Shown piece by piece: positions 7,388 to 16,670 of a DNA stretch of 64,000 bases; position 1 is the first letter of the stretch, and each line of letters begins with the position of its first letter. The stretch covers positions 62,001 to 126,000 of the forward strand of contig NZ_JAJUKH010000011.1 in the NCBI RefSeq assembly GCF_021538675.1. The letters run 5' to 3'. The stretch is from Paenarthrobacter sp. AR 02 (lineage in GTDB: Bacteria; Actinomycetota; Actinomycetes; Actinomycetales; Micrococcaceae). The notes under the pieces are model-generated. The model saw only the letters and a list, made by a program, of their open reading frames with translations. It was not told where the DNA came from and did no database searches. The translations under genes were made by a program, and so were the position numbers.

Positions 7388-7422
7388 GAGTGCCCCCTGG
7401 CGAGACATCCGGGGGCACTCTC
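7388..7422 (+). terminator. Terminator-like hairpin after tRNA-Leu
   Basis: GAGTGCCCCC (7388-7397) pairs perfectly with GGGGGCACTC (7411-7420) around a 13-base loop. The following T run is weak (TCCTCC). The rest of the 7336-7545 gap holds no recognisable gene. Confidence 0.55.
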
Positions 7423-7545
7423 CTCCAGCAGCCGGGGAGCTTCCTGAAGACGCGCTGGGGAGCGCGCTCAGGACGTTCATTTACACTGGAATGCGGTCTG
7501 GCCGAAGCCGGCCACAGCACTTCCAACCGGCTTGAGGGGACAACA

Positions 7546-9207
7546 GTGGCAAGCAGCAAAAGGCGGCGCCTGACCGTACAGTTCGGAGCCGTGGTTGTGG
7601 CACTGGGGCTCTCAGCATGTACTGGATTAACGGGCCCCTCGCCTACCCCCAGCAGCACCACCACCGCTGAGCCCACCGCCACGTTCAACTTCGGAACATC
7701 CTCCATGCCGTTGGGCCTCGATCCGGCCTTGACCTCCGATTCCGAGTCCTACCGCATCACGCGCCAGGTCCTCGAAGGCCTGGTAGGCGTCGACGGCGAG
7801 ACCGGGCAGACCACCCCGTTGCTGGCGACGGAATGGAAAGACAGCAACAATGGCCTCAGTTACGATTTCACGCTCCGATCCCAGGTCACCTTTCACGATG
7901 GCACCCCGCTGGATGCGGCCGCTGTCTGCGCCAACTTCGACCGCTGGTTCACCTTCTCCCCGGACCTCCGGAAACAAGCCCCGGGGATTTCCTTCCAGAG
8001 CGTCTTCAAGGCGTACTCGGACTCCCCGGTCTTCTCCATCTTCAAGGACTGCAAGGCAGTTTCAGCCAACAACGTCCAGATCAACCTGACGCGTCCCTTC
8101 ACCGGATTCCTGAAGGCCCTCACGTTGCCGGCATTCGCGATCTCCTCTCCGGCAGCTTTGGCAGCCCAAAAAGCAAACGTCCTGGACCAGATCCGCAACG
8201 GCGAAGCGATCTCCACCTACGCAAGCCACCCTGTAGGAACCGGCCCTTACGAATTCAGCGCCTGGGACGACAAGCACGTCACCCTCAAGAGTTACAGGAA
8301 CTACTGGGGTAACCGGGGCCAGATAGCCACCATCAACTTCATCCCTTACGACCGCGCCGAGACCCGACAGCAGGCTTTGCTGGATGGAAAAATCGACGCC
8401 TACGACCTCGTGACGTCCGGGACCTTCGACCAATTGGTCAAAAAGGGTGTCCAGATCATCCAGCGGGACCCCTTCTCGGTGATGTACCTCGGTATCAACC
8501 AGGCTGTCGCGCCCTTGGACAAGCCGGAGATCCGCCAGGCGATCGAAATGGCCATCGACAAGGAATCGCTGATCCGGAAGTTCTTCATCGACAACACCAC
8601 GCAGGCGTCACAGTTCGTTCCGCCCAAGCTCAGCGGCTTCAACAACAATGCCCCATCTCTGGGGTACAACCCGGACAAAGCCAAGGACCTGTTGTCGAAG
8701 GCGGGCTATAAAGGCGAAGAGTTGAAGTTCTACTATCCGTTGAACGCCACCAGGGCCTATATGCCCACGCCGGAGAAGATCTACGCCGAAATCAGCCGTC
8801 AACTGGTTGCCGTGGGCTTCAACATCAAGCCTGTGCCCGTGGACTGGGAGGATGGCTACCTCCAGAAGGTGCAGTCACCCGGAGACCGCGCCCTGCACCT
8901 GCTCGGCTGGAACGGCTCCAATGCCGATGCCGACAACTTCCTTGGGCCCCTGTTTGGGGAAACCCGCGCCGAGTTCGGATACAGCGATTCGGACGTGTTC
9001 CACAGGATCGAGCGGGCACGCGCACTGCCCGACGGCGATGAGCGCAACGCGCAGTACCAGGCCATCAACGCTGCCATCGCTGCGTCCGTGCCGGCTGTCC
9101 CGATCGCTTTCCCCATCTCGGCGCTGGCTTTGTCCGACAAGGTCGAAAGCTACCCGGCCTCCCCCGTGCTCAACGAAGTTTTCACGAACGTCCGGCTAAA
9201 GCCTTGA
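7546..9207 (+). CDS. ABC transporter substrate-binding lipoprotein, peptide/nickel (family 5) type
   Basis: A 553-residue solute-binding lipoprotein of the DppA/OppA class (SBP_bac_5). The start at GTG 7546 is chosen because GAGGGGA lies five bases upstream and the product then begins with a basic region, a hydrophobic stretch and the lipobox LSAC near residue 25. The body shows the family pattern: ITRQVLEGLVGVDGETGQTTPLLA, YDFTLRSQVTFHDGTPLDAAAV, PVGTGPYEF and a MAIDKESLI segment. No permease or ATPase genes are next to it, so the import partners are elsewhere or shared. Ligand unknown. Confidence 0.93.
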   Translation: MASSKRRRLTVQFGAVVVALGLSACTGLTGPSPTPSSTTTAEPTATFNFGTSSMPLGLDPALTSDSESYRITRQVLEGLVGVDGETGQTTPLLATEWKDSNNGLSYDFTLRSQVTFHDGTPLDAAAVCANFDRWFTFSPDLRKQAPGISFQSVFKAYSDSPVFSIFKDCKAVSANNVQINLTRPFTGFLKALTLPAFAISSPAALAAQKANVLDQIRNGEAISTYASHPVGTGPYEFSAWDDKHVTLKSYRNYWGNRGQIATINFIPYDRAETRQQALLDGKIDAYDLVTSGTFDQLVKKGVQIIQRDPFSVMYLGINQAVAPLDKPEIRQAIEMAIDKESLIRKFFIDNTTQASQFVPPKLSGFNNNAPSLGYNPDKAKDLLSKAGYKGEELKFYYPLNATRAYMPTPEKIYAEISRQLVAVGFNIKPVPVDWEDGYLQKVQSPGDRALHLLGWNGSNADADNFLGPLFGETRAEFGYSDSDVFHRIERARALPDGDERNAQYQAINAAIAASVPAVPIAFPISALALSDKVESYPASPVLNEVFTNVRLKP

Positions 9208-9286
9208 CGATTGGCCGTAATTTCAGTATTGGGACTTCGCGGGGATATTCTGTAGCAGCCAGTGCCGCCGCTAACGGAGATTGATT

Positions 9287-10792
9287 GTGACCTTCATTTC
9301 CAAGACTCAACATGCCGACGTCGTCCTTATTGGCGGCGGAATCATGAGTGCCACCCTGGGTGCGTTCATCAAGCAGCTTGAACCCTCCTGGACCATCTCC
9401 ATGTTCGAACGACTCGACGAAGTGGGGCTTGAGAGTTCCGGACCATGGAACAACGCAGGCACCGGACACGCCGCGCTGTGTGAGCTCAACTACTCCCCGG
9501 CAGCCAAGGACGGCTCCGTGGACCCGTCCAAGGCGCTGCACATCAACGAGCAGTTCCAGCTGTCCCGGCAGTTCTGGTCCCACTTGGTGGACAGCAACGT
9601 CATTGGCTCCCCCAAGGGCTTCATCAACACCGTTCCGCACATGAGCTTCGTCATCGGCGATGACCACGCGAACTTCCTGAAGACCCGTTACGAGGCCCTT
9701 AAGCCCAACACGCTGTTCCGCAGCATGGAGTACACCGAGGACCAGGCCCAGATCGCCAAGTGGGCGCCCTTGATCGTCAAGGGACGTGACCCCAAGCAGC
9801 GCGTCGCCGCCACCCGCGCGGCTGAAGGCACCGACGTCGACTTCGGTGCCCTGACTCGCGAACTGACCGGCTACCTGCAAGCCACCGGCGCCGAAGTCAA
9901 TTACGGGCACGATGTCACCAACATCAACCGAGCAGCCGACGGCGGCTGGGACCTTTCCCTCAAGCACGCCAAGTCGGGCGAGCACGGGCGTATCCACGCG
10001 AACTTCGTCTTTGTTGGCGCCGGCGGCGGTGCGCTCCACCTGCTCCAGGCCTCCGGCATTCCGGAAAGCAAGGGCTACGGTGGATTCCCGGTCTCGGGCC
10101 AGTTCTTCCGCTGCACAGATGACGCCATCACCTCCCAGCACAGCGCGAAGGTCTACGGCCAGGCATCCGTTGGCGCCCCTCCGATGTCCGTCCCCCACCT
10201 GGACACCCGGTTCGTGGATGGGAAGCGCTCCCTCCTGTTCGGCCCGTACGCTGGTTTCTCCACGAACTTCCTGAAGACCTCCAGCTACCTGGACCTTCCG
10301 CTGTCCATCCGCCCCGGGAACATCATTCCGATGCTGGCAGTGGCCAAGGACAACATGGACCTCACGGCCTACCTCATCAAGGAAGTTGCCAAGCGGCACG
10401 AAGCCAAGGTCGAGTCCCTGCGCGAATACTATCCGGAGGCTTCCGGCGGCAATTGGGAACTGATTACTGCCGGCCAGCGTGTGCAGATCATCAAGAAGCA
10501 CCCGCAAAAGGGCGGCGTGCTCCAGTTCGGCACCGAAGTCATCGCCTCCCGCGATGGATCGATCGGCGCCCTCCTTGGCGCATCCCCGGGAGCTTCCACT
10601 GCCGTGCCGATCATGATCGAACTGCTGCAGAAGTCCTTCCCCAAGAACTTCAAGGGCTGGCAGTCCAAGCTCAAGGACATGATGCCGGGTTACGGTGTCA
10701 AGCTCAACGAGAACCCTGAATTGGCTGCCGAGCTGGAAGCAAGCACCGCACGTTCCTTGCAGCTGGAAGTGGCCAACGCCATCCAAAGCTAG
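9287..10792 (+). CDS. mqo: Malate:quinone oxidoreductase
   Basis: FAD-dependent, membrane-associated oxidation of malate to oxaloacetate with electrons passed to menaquinone; it can replace or assist malate dehydrogenase in the TCA cycle. The N-terminal dinucleotide fold DVVLIGGGIMSATLG lies at about residues 11-25, followed by SSGPWNNAGTGHAALCELNY, strongly conserved in Mqo. The C-terminal LLGASPGASTAVPIM is also diagnostic. The 501-residue length is normal. GTG 9287 is preferred to TTG 9281 because ACGGAGA lies six bases upstream of it. Confidence 0.96.
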   Translation: MTFISKTQHADVVLIGGGIMSATLGAFIKQLEPSWTISMFERLDEVGLESSGPWNNAGTGHAALCELNYSPAAKDGSVDPSKALHINEQFQLSRQFWSHLVDSNVIGSPKGFINTVPHMSFVIGDDHANFLKTRYEALKPNTLFRSMEYTEDQAQIAKWAPLIVKGRDPKQRVAATRAAEGTDVDFGALTRELTGYLQATGAEVNYGHDVTNINRAADGGWDLSLKHAKSGEHGRIHANFVFVGAGGGALHLLQASGIPESKGYGGFPVSGQFFRCTDDAITSQHSAKVYGQASVGAPPMSVPHLDTRFVDGKRSLLFGPYAGFSTNFLKTSSYLDLPLSIRPGNIIPMLAVAKDNMDLTAYLIKEVAKRHEAKVESLREYYPEASGGNWELITAGQRVQIIKKHPQKGGVLQFGTEVIASRDGSIGALLGASPGASTAVPIMIELLQKSFPKNFKGWQSKLKDMMPGYGVKLNENPELAAELEASTARSLQLEVANAIQS

Positions 10793-10859
10793 GCCATACC
10801 CGGGGCTGCGGCCGGTTCCCGTCAGACGAATCGTTACGTAGACCCTGGGAGTCAATGCA

Positions 10860-13800
10860 ATGTTCCGCCTGGCCAAGCTTTCTCTGGGAAACCGGGCCCT
10901 GATCGCGCTGATCACCGTCTTTGCGGCGGTGTTCGGCGTGATCACCATGGGATCGTTGAAACAGGAACTCATTCCTTCGATCGAGTTCCCGCAGATCACC
11001 GTGGTGACCTCCATGCCGGGCGCCTCCCCGGAAGTAGTGGACAAGCAGCTCAGCCAGCCGCTTGAGACTGCGCTGAACAGCGTCGAGGGCCTTGAGTCCA
11101 CTACCTCAACGTCCCGCAACGGCGTTTCCCAGATCACCATGGTGTTCACCTACGGTTCGAATCTGGACCGGGCCAGGAACCAGATTGACCGGGCAATTTC
11201 CAACACCAAGCGGGCGTTGCCCGCCAATGTGGAACCCCAGTCCATCGCCGGGAACATCAGCGATTTCCCGATCGTCTTCCTGGCGGTTTCCTCGGACAAG
11301 CCGCTCAGCGAACTCAATGCCGACCTGCTGCGGCTCAGCGTTCCCAGGCTCCAAAAGATCGACGGCGTACGCGGCGCCGATGTGACCGGTGGCGCGAGCC
11401 AGCACGTCCTGATCCAGCCCCGGCCGGCCGATCTTGCCAGCACAGGGGCGTCGGTCCAGTCCATCAGCAGCGCGCTGAAGAACAACGGCACCCTTGTCCC
11501 CGTGGGCACCATCGAGGACCAGGGCAAGACGTTGTCACTGCAGTTGGGCAGCCCGGTGGACTCCCTGGAGATCATCAAGGGACTTCCCTTGGCTGGCGCC
11601 AAGAACGCCGCAACGATTGGCGCTGTGGCCGATGTCAGCATCCAGGATGATGCCGCGACGTCCATCACCCGCACCAACGGTAAACCCACGCTGGCGTTGT
11701 CGGTCACCAAGAAACCCGACGGCGATACCGTGGCCATCTCCCATGCCGTGCGGGATGCCATCGGACCCATGCAGGACGAGCTGGGCAACAATGCGGCGTT
11801 CACCCCGGTCTTTGACCAGGCTCCGTTCATCGAGAAATCCATCAAGGACCTCACTACTGAGGGCCTCCTTGGCTTGGGCTTTGCTGTGGCCGTCATCCTG
11901 GTGTTCCTGATGTCCGTGCGGTCCACGCTGGTCACGGCCGTGTCGATCCCGTTGTCGCTGTTGATTACGTTCATCGGCATTTCCGCCACCGGCTACTCGC
12001 TGAACATCCTGACGCTTGGCGCACTCACCATCGCGATCGGGCGCGTCGTGGACGATTCCATCGTGGTGATCGAGAACATCAAACGGCACCTCAGCTATGG
12101 CGAAGACAAGCTGACGGCAATCCTGACATCCATTCGGGAGGTGGCCGGGGCTATCACCGCGTCCACGCTCACCACTGTTGCAGTGTTCCTGCCCATAGCG
12201 TTCGTCGGGGACCTTGCCGGAGAGTTGTTCCGCCCCTTCGCTTTGACGGTGACCATCGCCTTGTTGTCGTCGCTGCTGGTCTCGTTGACCATTGTCCCCG
12301 TCCTGGCTTACTGGTTCCTGTCTTCCAAAGGCAAGGGAGTGGAGGATCGTTCTTCTGCCAGGGAATCCGCGGAAAAGGCTCGGGAAGCGGAGCAGCGAAG
12401 CCGCCTCCAACGCGGGTACTTGCCCATTCTTGAAAAGACGCAGAGGCACCCGGTCCTGACGTTGTCCGCGGCGGCAGTCGTCCTCGTTGCTACCATCGCG
12501 GTTTCACCGCTGCTGTCCACGGACCTGCTGGGCCGCTCAGGCGAAAACAGCATGACGGTGCGGCAGGTCCTGCCCGCCGGAACGAGCCTCCAAGCCACCA
12601 GCGATGAAGCGGCGAAGATCGAGGACGCCCTCAAGGGCATGGACGGCATCAAGGACGTGCAGGTTACGTCGGGGAATGCCCAGACTGGCTTTACAGCACT
12701 GACGTCCACGGGATCCTCGAATTCCACGTTCACGATCGTCACAGACGAAAAGGTGAACCAGGCCAAGCTCCAGGACGCAGTCCGCGCCAAGCTCGAAGGG
12801 GCAGCCGGCAAGGTCACCGTCGGATCCCAGCAGGGCGGCTTCGGTACTTCCTCCACGGTGGACATCACCATCAAGGCCGCAAACTCCGCGGACCTTCGGA
12901 CAGCCAGCGACGCCATGGTCCAGGCAATGACGGGCGTCCCGGGAAGCACCGAGGTGGCTACCAACCTTGCCTCTACCCAGGCGGTCGTCCAGGTCCGCGT
13001 GGACCGCGCCAAGGCCGTAGCTGCCGGGCTGACGGAGGAGCAGGTGGGTGCTTTCCTTGCTTCCACCGTCAGCCCCATCCCCGCCGGCACGGTACGCATA
13101 GCCACCAATGACTATCCGGTGCAGATCGGCGAGGGAACCCGCTTTACCAGCATCGCGGCCGTGCGCTCCCTGCAATTGCCGACGGCGCGTGGTCCCGTGG
13201 CGCTGGAAAGTATCGCCGCCGTCGAACTGGTGGACACGCCAGTGTCCGTTACCAGCAGCAACGGTCAACGGACCGCGAAAGTGACCGTGACGCCGTCGGG
13301 TTCCAACCTTGGCAGCGTCAGCAGCGCAGTCCAGCAGCGGCTGGCTTCTGTCGAATTGCCCTCGGGCGTCACCGCCACGATCGGTGGTGCCACCACGCAG
13401 CAGGCTGAATCCTTCCGGCAACTCGGCCTGGCATTGCTTGCTGCGATCGCGATTGTCTACGTCATCATGGTGGCGGCCTTCAAGTCCCTGATCCAGCCGT
13501 TGATTCTGCTGGTTTCGGTCCCCTTCGCCGCCACCGGCGCCGTTGGCCTGCTGCTGCTGACCGGCGTTCCCCTGGGCCTGCCCTCATTGATCGGTATGTT
13601 GATGCTGGTAGGCATCGTGGTCACCAACGCGATCGTGCTCATCGACCTCATCAACCAGTACCGCAAGCCACAGGATGGCCGTGCCGGCATGAACGTGGCC
13701 GACGCCATCACGCACGGGGCACGCCAACGCCTGCGCCCGATCCTGATGACTGCCCTTGCCACCGTGTTTGCGTTGACTCCCATGGCGCTGGGCCTGACCG

Positions 13801-14069
13801 GGGGCGGCGGCTTCATCTCGCAACCCCTGGCCATTGTGGTCATCGGTGGCCTGGTCTCCTCTACCGCACTGACCTTGATCCTGGTTCCGGTGCTCTACAA
13901 GCTGGTCGAAGGGCGGCGTGAGAAAAGGCAGCTGCTGAAGGACCTTCAGGATAAGCCAACTCCGCATCCCCAAGAGGGCGCGGGCGGAACCGAGGAATTC
14001 CAGGACTGGACCACGGGCATGATTCCCCGGGTGAAGGGCCGCCGCGCGGCCCACAATCCCGCGGAGTAA
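10860..14069 (+). CDS. RND-superfamily efflux transporter (AcrB/HAE-like)
   Basis: A 1069-residue membrane transporter with the duplicated RND layout. TM1 is at residues 12-30, a first large extracellular domain follows, then a helix bundle at about 330-500 (with LTLGALTIAIGRVVDDSIVVIENIKRH, the conserved TM4 region bearing charged residues). A second extracellular domain follows, then the final bundle at about 850-1010 ending GGLVSSTALTLILVPVLY. It works by proton antiport. There is no adjacent membrane-fusion protein or outer-membrane channel, as expected for a Gram-positive. Substrate cannot be read; drugs, lipids or siderophores are possible. A GGGAG ribosome site precedes the ATG. Confidence 0.93.
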   Translation: MFRLAKLSLGNRALIALITVFAAVFGVITMGSLKQELIPSIEFPQITVVTSMPGASPEVVDKQLSQPLETALNSVEGLESTTSTSRNGVSQITMVFTYGSNLDRARNQIDRAISNTKRALPANVEPQSIAGNISDFPIVFLAVSSDKPLSELNADLLRLSVPRLQKIDGVRGADVTGGASQHVLIQPRPADLASTGASVQSISSALKNNGTLVPVGTIEDQGKTLSLQLGSPVDSLEIIKGLPLAGAKNAATIGAVADVSIQDDAATSITRTNGKPTLALSVTKKPDGDTVAISHAVRDAIGPMQDELGNNAAFTPVFDQAPFIEKSIKDLTTEGLLGLGFAVAVILVFLMSVRSTLVTAVSIPLSLLITFIGISATGYSLNILTLGALTIAIGRVVDDSIVVIENIKRHLSYGEDKLTAILTSIREVAGAITASTLTTVAVFLPIAFVGDLAGELFRPFALTVTIALLSSLLVSLTIVPVLAYWFLSSKGKGVEDRSSARESAEKAREAEQRSRLQRGYLPILEKTQRHPVLTLSAAAVVLVATIAVSPLLSTDLLGRSGENSMTVRQVLPAGTSLQATSDEAAKIEDALKGMDGIKDVQVTSGNAQTGFTALTSTGSSNSTFTIVTDEKVNQAKLQDAVRAKLEGAAGKVTVGSQQGGFGTSSTVDITIKAANSADLRTASDAMVQAMTGVPGSTEVATNLASTQAVVQVRVDRAKAVAAGLTEEQVGAFLASTVSPIPAGTVRIATNDYPVQIGEGTRFTSIAAVRSLQLPTARGPVALESIAAVELVDTPVSVTSSNGQRTAKVTVTPSGSNLGSVSSAVQQRLASVELPSGVTATIGGATTQQAESFRQLGLALLAAIAIVYVIMVAAFKSLIQPLILLVSVPFAATGAVGLLLLTGVPLGLPSLIGMLMLVGIVVTNAIVLIDLINQYRKPQDGRAGMNVADAITHGARQRLRPILMTALATVFALTPMALGLTGGGGFISQPLAIVVIGGLVSSTALTLILVPVLYKLVEGRREKRQLLKDLQDKPTPHPQEGAGGTEEFQDWTTGMIPRVKGRRAAHNPAE

Positions 14070-14086
14070 CCGCAGACAACCCATCA

Positions 14087-14121
14087 GGCAGGGCCGGGAA
14101 CATTTCCCGGCCCTGCCCTGT
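14087..14121 (+). terminator. Terminator hairpin after the RND gene
   Basis: A perfect 14-bp stem, GGCAGGGCCGGGAA (14087-14100) and its complement (14104-14117), loop CAT, lies 17 bases after the stop. It lacks a strong T run. Confidence 0.7.
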
Positions 14122-14134
14122 TACAGACAGCGAT

Positions 14135-14150
14135 ACATGCAAATGCATCT
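14135..14150. promoter_or_regulatory. Putative MarR operator before the LLM oxidoreductase
   Basis: ATGCA (14137-14141) and TGCAT (14144-14148) form a tight palindrome with a 2-bp spacer, extended by partly matching TAC/CTA flanks. It lies about 60 bases before the start of an LLM-MarR gene pair, a usual position for autoregulation. Confidence 0.45.
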
Positions 14151-14207
14151 AGTTTGAGGTACACTGTTTACAACGCCCGGGACCACGGGCAGGGAGAAAG
14201 GCACATC

Positions 14208-15332
14208 ATGCAGATCGGTGTATTCAGCGTCAGCGACATCACGACTGACCCCACCACGGGCCGCACGCCCACGGAAAACGAGCGCATCAAAGCCTCGGTG
14301 GCCATCGCCAAGAAGGTCGAAGAAATCGGCATGGATGTCTACGCCTTGGGCGAGCACCACAACCGCCCCTTCTTCTCCTCCTCCCCCACCACCACCCTGG
14401 CCTACATCGCGGCACAGACTGAGCGCATTACGCTCTCAACTGCCACCACCCTGATCACCACCAACGATCCGGTCAAGATCGCTGAAGACTTCGCCATGCT
14501 CCAGCACCTCTCCGATGGCCGTGTGGACCTGGTTCTCGGACGGGGCAACACCGCGCCGGTCTACCCGTGGTTCGGGAAGAACATCCAGGACGGCATTGAG
14601 CTGGCCATCGAAAACTACAGCCTGCTGCGCAAGCTGTGGGATGAAGATACCGTGAACTGGTCGGGCAAGTTCCGCACCCCGCTGCAGAACTTCACCTCCA
14701 CGCCGCGGCCGCTGGATGACGTCGCTCCCTTTGTGTGGCACGGTTCCATCAGGACTCCCCAGATCGCAGAAGTTGCCGCCTACTACGGTGACGGATTCTT
14801 CGCCAACAACATCTTCTGGCCGAAGGAGCACTACCAGCAGCTGATCGGCTTGTACCGCGAACGCTACGCACACTACGGCCACGGGACTCCGGAGCAGGCG
14901 ATCGTGGGCCTGGGCGGTCAGTTCTTCATGAGGAAGAACTCGCAGGATGCGGTCAAGGAATTCCGGCCGTACTTCGACAACGCTCCGGTGTACGGCCACG
15001 GACCGTCCTTGGAGGACTTCACCTCCCAGACGCCGCTGACAGTGGGCAGCCCGCAGGAAGTGATCGAAAAGACGCTGACGTTCCGCGAAGCATTCGGGGA
15101 CTACCAGCGCCAGCTGTTCCTGATCGACCACGCCGGCCTTCCGCTGAAGACCGTACTGGAGCAGTTGGACCTCTTCGGTGAAGAGGTGCTGCCGGTCCTC
15201 CGCAAGGAGTACGCGGCCATGAAGCCGGCCAATGTACCCGACGCACCCACGCACGCTTCCCGTGTTGCGGCAGCGCTGGAGGCCAAGGTCAGCGAGTCCG
15301 CTGCTGCCGGGGCCGCGGGTCAGGACGCCTGA
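14208..15332 (+). CDS. LLM-class flavin-dependent oxidoreductase
   Basis: A 374-residue bacterial-luciferase-like monooxygenase using FMNH2 or F420. The ATG at 14208 has a strong AGGGAG site nine bases upstream; an open extension to 14154 is dismissed. Family marks include GMDVYALGEHHNRPFFSSSP near the N-terminus, ITLSTATTLITTNDPVKIAEDFA, and LSDGRVDLVLGRGNTAPVYPWFG. Its stop overlaps the start of a MarR gene by one base, so the two form an operon, and the MarR protein probably controls the monooxygenase. The substrate is not evident; related enzymes attack alkanals, aromatics or sulfonates. Confidence 0.92.
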   Translation: MQIGVFSVSDITTDPTTGRTPTENERIKASVAIAKKVEEIGMDVYALGEHHNRPFFSSSPTTTLAYIAAQTERITLSTATTLITTNDPVKIAEDFAMLQHLSDGRVDLVLGRGNTAPVYPWFGKNIQDGIELAIENYSLLRKLWDEDTVNWSGKFRTPLQNFTSTPRPLDDVAPFVWHGSIRTPQIAEVAAYYGDGFFANNIFWPKEHYQQLIGLYRERYAHYGHGTPEQAIVGLGGQFFMRKNSQDAVKEFRPYFDNAPVYGHGPSLEDFTSQTPLTVGSPQEVIEKTLTFREAFGDYQRQLFLIDHAGLPLKTVLEQLDLFGEEVLPVLRKEYAAMKPANVPDAPTHASRVAAALEAKVSESAAAGAAGQDA

Positions 15333-15799
15333 TGTCCGCCCCAACAGGTACTGCCTCTTCCGCTGTTCGCCTCGCCGCCGAAACCTGGGAGTCGTTGTTC
15401 CGCTCCCAGGTGGCGGTGATGCGGAAGCTTCAGTCCGGACCGGCCTTCAAGACGCTCCCCGTCAAGGAGTACGACGTCCTGTTCACGCTGTCCAGGTGCC
15501 CGTCAGGGCAGCTTCGCCTCAACGAGATCAACGACAAGGTCCTGCTGAGCCAATCCAGCTTGAGCCGTTTGGTTGACCGTTTGGAGAAGCGTGGTTTGGT
15601 GGAGCGGACCGCAGCGCCCGACGACGGCCGTGGAGTCCTGCTCTCACTCACCGAATCAGGGCGCGAGTTACAGAAAACCATCGGCCGGGAGCATGTGCGA
15701 GACATAGCCCACTTGGTGGCTCCCGCGCTAACGCCGGAGGAGCAACGCGAGTTGTTGCGGCTGACCGAAAAGCTCAGGGCTTCGGTTGCGGGCCACTAG
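15332..15799 (+). CDS. MarR-family transcriptional regulator
   Basis: A 155-residue regulator with the MarR core NEINDKVLLSQSSLSRLVDRLEKRGLVER and wing DDGRGVLLSLTESG. The start ATG shares a base with the stop of the upstream LLM oxidoreductase (TGATG), showing translational coupling. It probably binds the palindrome near 14137 and derepresses both genes on binding a small aromatic or aldehyde; that part is inference. Its TAG stop overlaps the opposing stop of the transglutaminase-like gene within CTAG. Confidence 0.92.
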   Translation: MSAPTGTASSAVRLAAETWESLFRSQVAVMRKLQSGPAFKTLPVKEYDVLFTLSRCPSGQLRLNEINDKVLLSQSSLSRLVDRLEKRGLVERTAAPDDGRGVLLSLTESGRELQKTIGREHVRDIAHLVAPALTPEEQRELLRLTEKLRASVAGH

Positions 15800-16602
15800 C
15801 GCAGGCTGACAAGCTCCCGGGGGTTCTCCTCCGGGAGCATCCCGTTAACGGATGCGCTGACTTTGAGTGTCTTCAAGGACAGGCTGCCGCCCACCGTGGA
15901 CAGGAACGCCGTGTCCGAGGAGTCGCGTCCCGCGGTGATGCGCAGCATGGATCCGCGCGGTGCCAGGCCAGTGGGGTCGATGACGTGCCAGGCACCGTCG
16001 ATGAAGGCCTCAGCCACCGCATGGAAATCCATGGGGCTCAGGCCGGGTGCGTAGACAGCTGCCAAGCGCGCCGGAACATCCTTGGATCGCAGCAGTGCGA
16101 TGGCCAGATGGGCAAAGTCCCGGCAAACACCCTTGCGGTGGAGCAGGGTCTCCACTGCCCCGTCGGTTCCCCGTGATGAGCCACTGACGTAGCGCAGCTC
16201 ACCGTTGACCCAATCGCGGACGGCCTGGAGCAGCTCTACACCCTGCAGTCCGCCGAACTCGGCGTAGGAGGTCGGCAGCAACCTGTCGGACTCCGCGTAA
16301 CGGCTCGGCCTGACGTACCTGATCAGTTCCATGGGATCCGAGGTAGTGGGCTGCCCTACCCCGAGGACAGTGGCCCGGTAATCCACCGTGACTTCCGTGG
16401 GTTCAGCGAATTCCAGGTAGTGGAAGCGGCCCCCGTGGTGGTCGCTGAGTTCGGCATACGGAACCTCGTTGCCGGCGGCGGTAATGGAGAGGCTCTCCGT
16501 GACCGAGTCGTAGCCTGCGTTGCTGGCCACGGCAATGGCCATGGCCACTTTCGTGCTGGCTGCGGTCTTGAAAACGAGCGTGGCAGCTACGTTGCGTTCC
16601 AT
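15796..16602 (-). CDS. Transglutaminase-like cysteine protease-fold protein
   Basis: A 268-residue protein of the bacterial transglutaminase-like superfamily. The N-terminal 80 residues form the beta-sandwich domain commonly found before the core. The catalytic triad is clear: C160 in HRKGVCRDFAHL, H194 in MDFHAVAEAF and D209 in WHVIDPTG. Such proteins are usually hydrolases or amidases rather than true cross-linkers. A GGAG site sits before the ATG. It is convergent with the MarR gene, sharing the tetranucleotide CTAG for both stops. Cellular role unknown. Confidence 0.9.
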   Translation of the reverse strand: MERNVAATLVFKTAASTKVAMAIAVASNAGYDSVTESLSITAAGNEVPYAELSDHHGGRFHYLEFAEPTEVTVDYRATVLGVGQPTTSDPMELIRYVRPSRYAESDRLLPTSYAEFGGLQGVELLQAVRDWVNGELRYVSGSSRGTDGAVETLLHRKGVCRDFAHLAIALLRSKDVPARLAAVYAPGLSPMDFHAVAEAFIDGAWHVIDPTGLAPRGSMLRITAGRDSSDTAFLSTVGGSLSLKTLKVSASVNGMLPEENPRELVSLR

Positions 16603-16670
16603 TAATCTCCGGAGTGGGTTGCGGCAGGCAGGCCCGTGCCGCCGTTTCGTGAATCAGCCAAATCGCTGGG

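Noticed and set aside
9182..11149. A 655-codon open frame on the minus strand across mqo and the start of the RND gene
   Set aside because: It is antisense to two clearly real genes, has no recognisable domain, and long antisense frames are expected in GC-rich DNA with strong third-base bias.
11535..12449. A 304-codon minus-strand frame inside the RND gene
   Set aside because: Shadow frame of a conserved transporter; composition is His/Gln/Arg-rich and matches no family.
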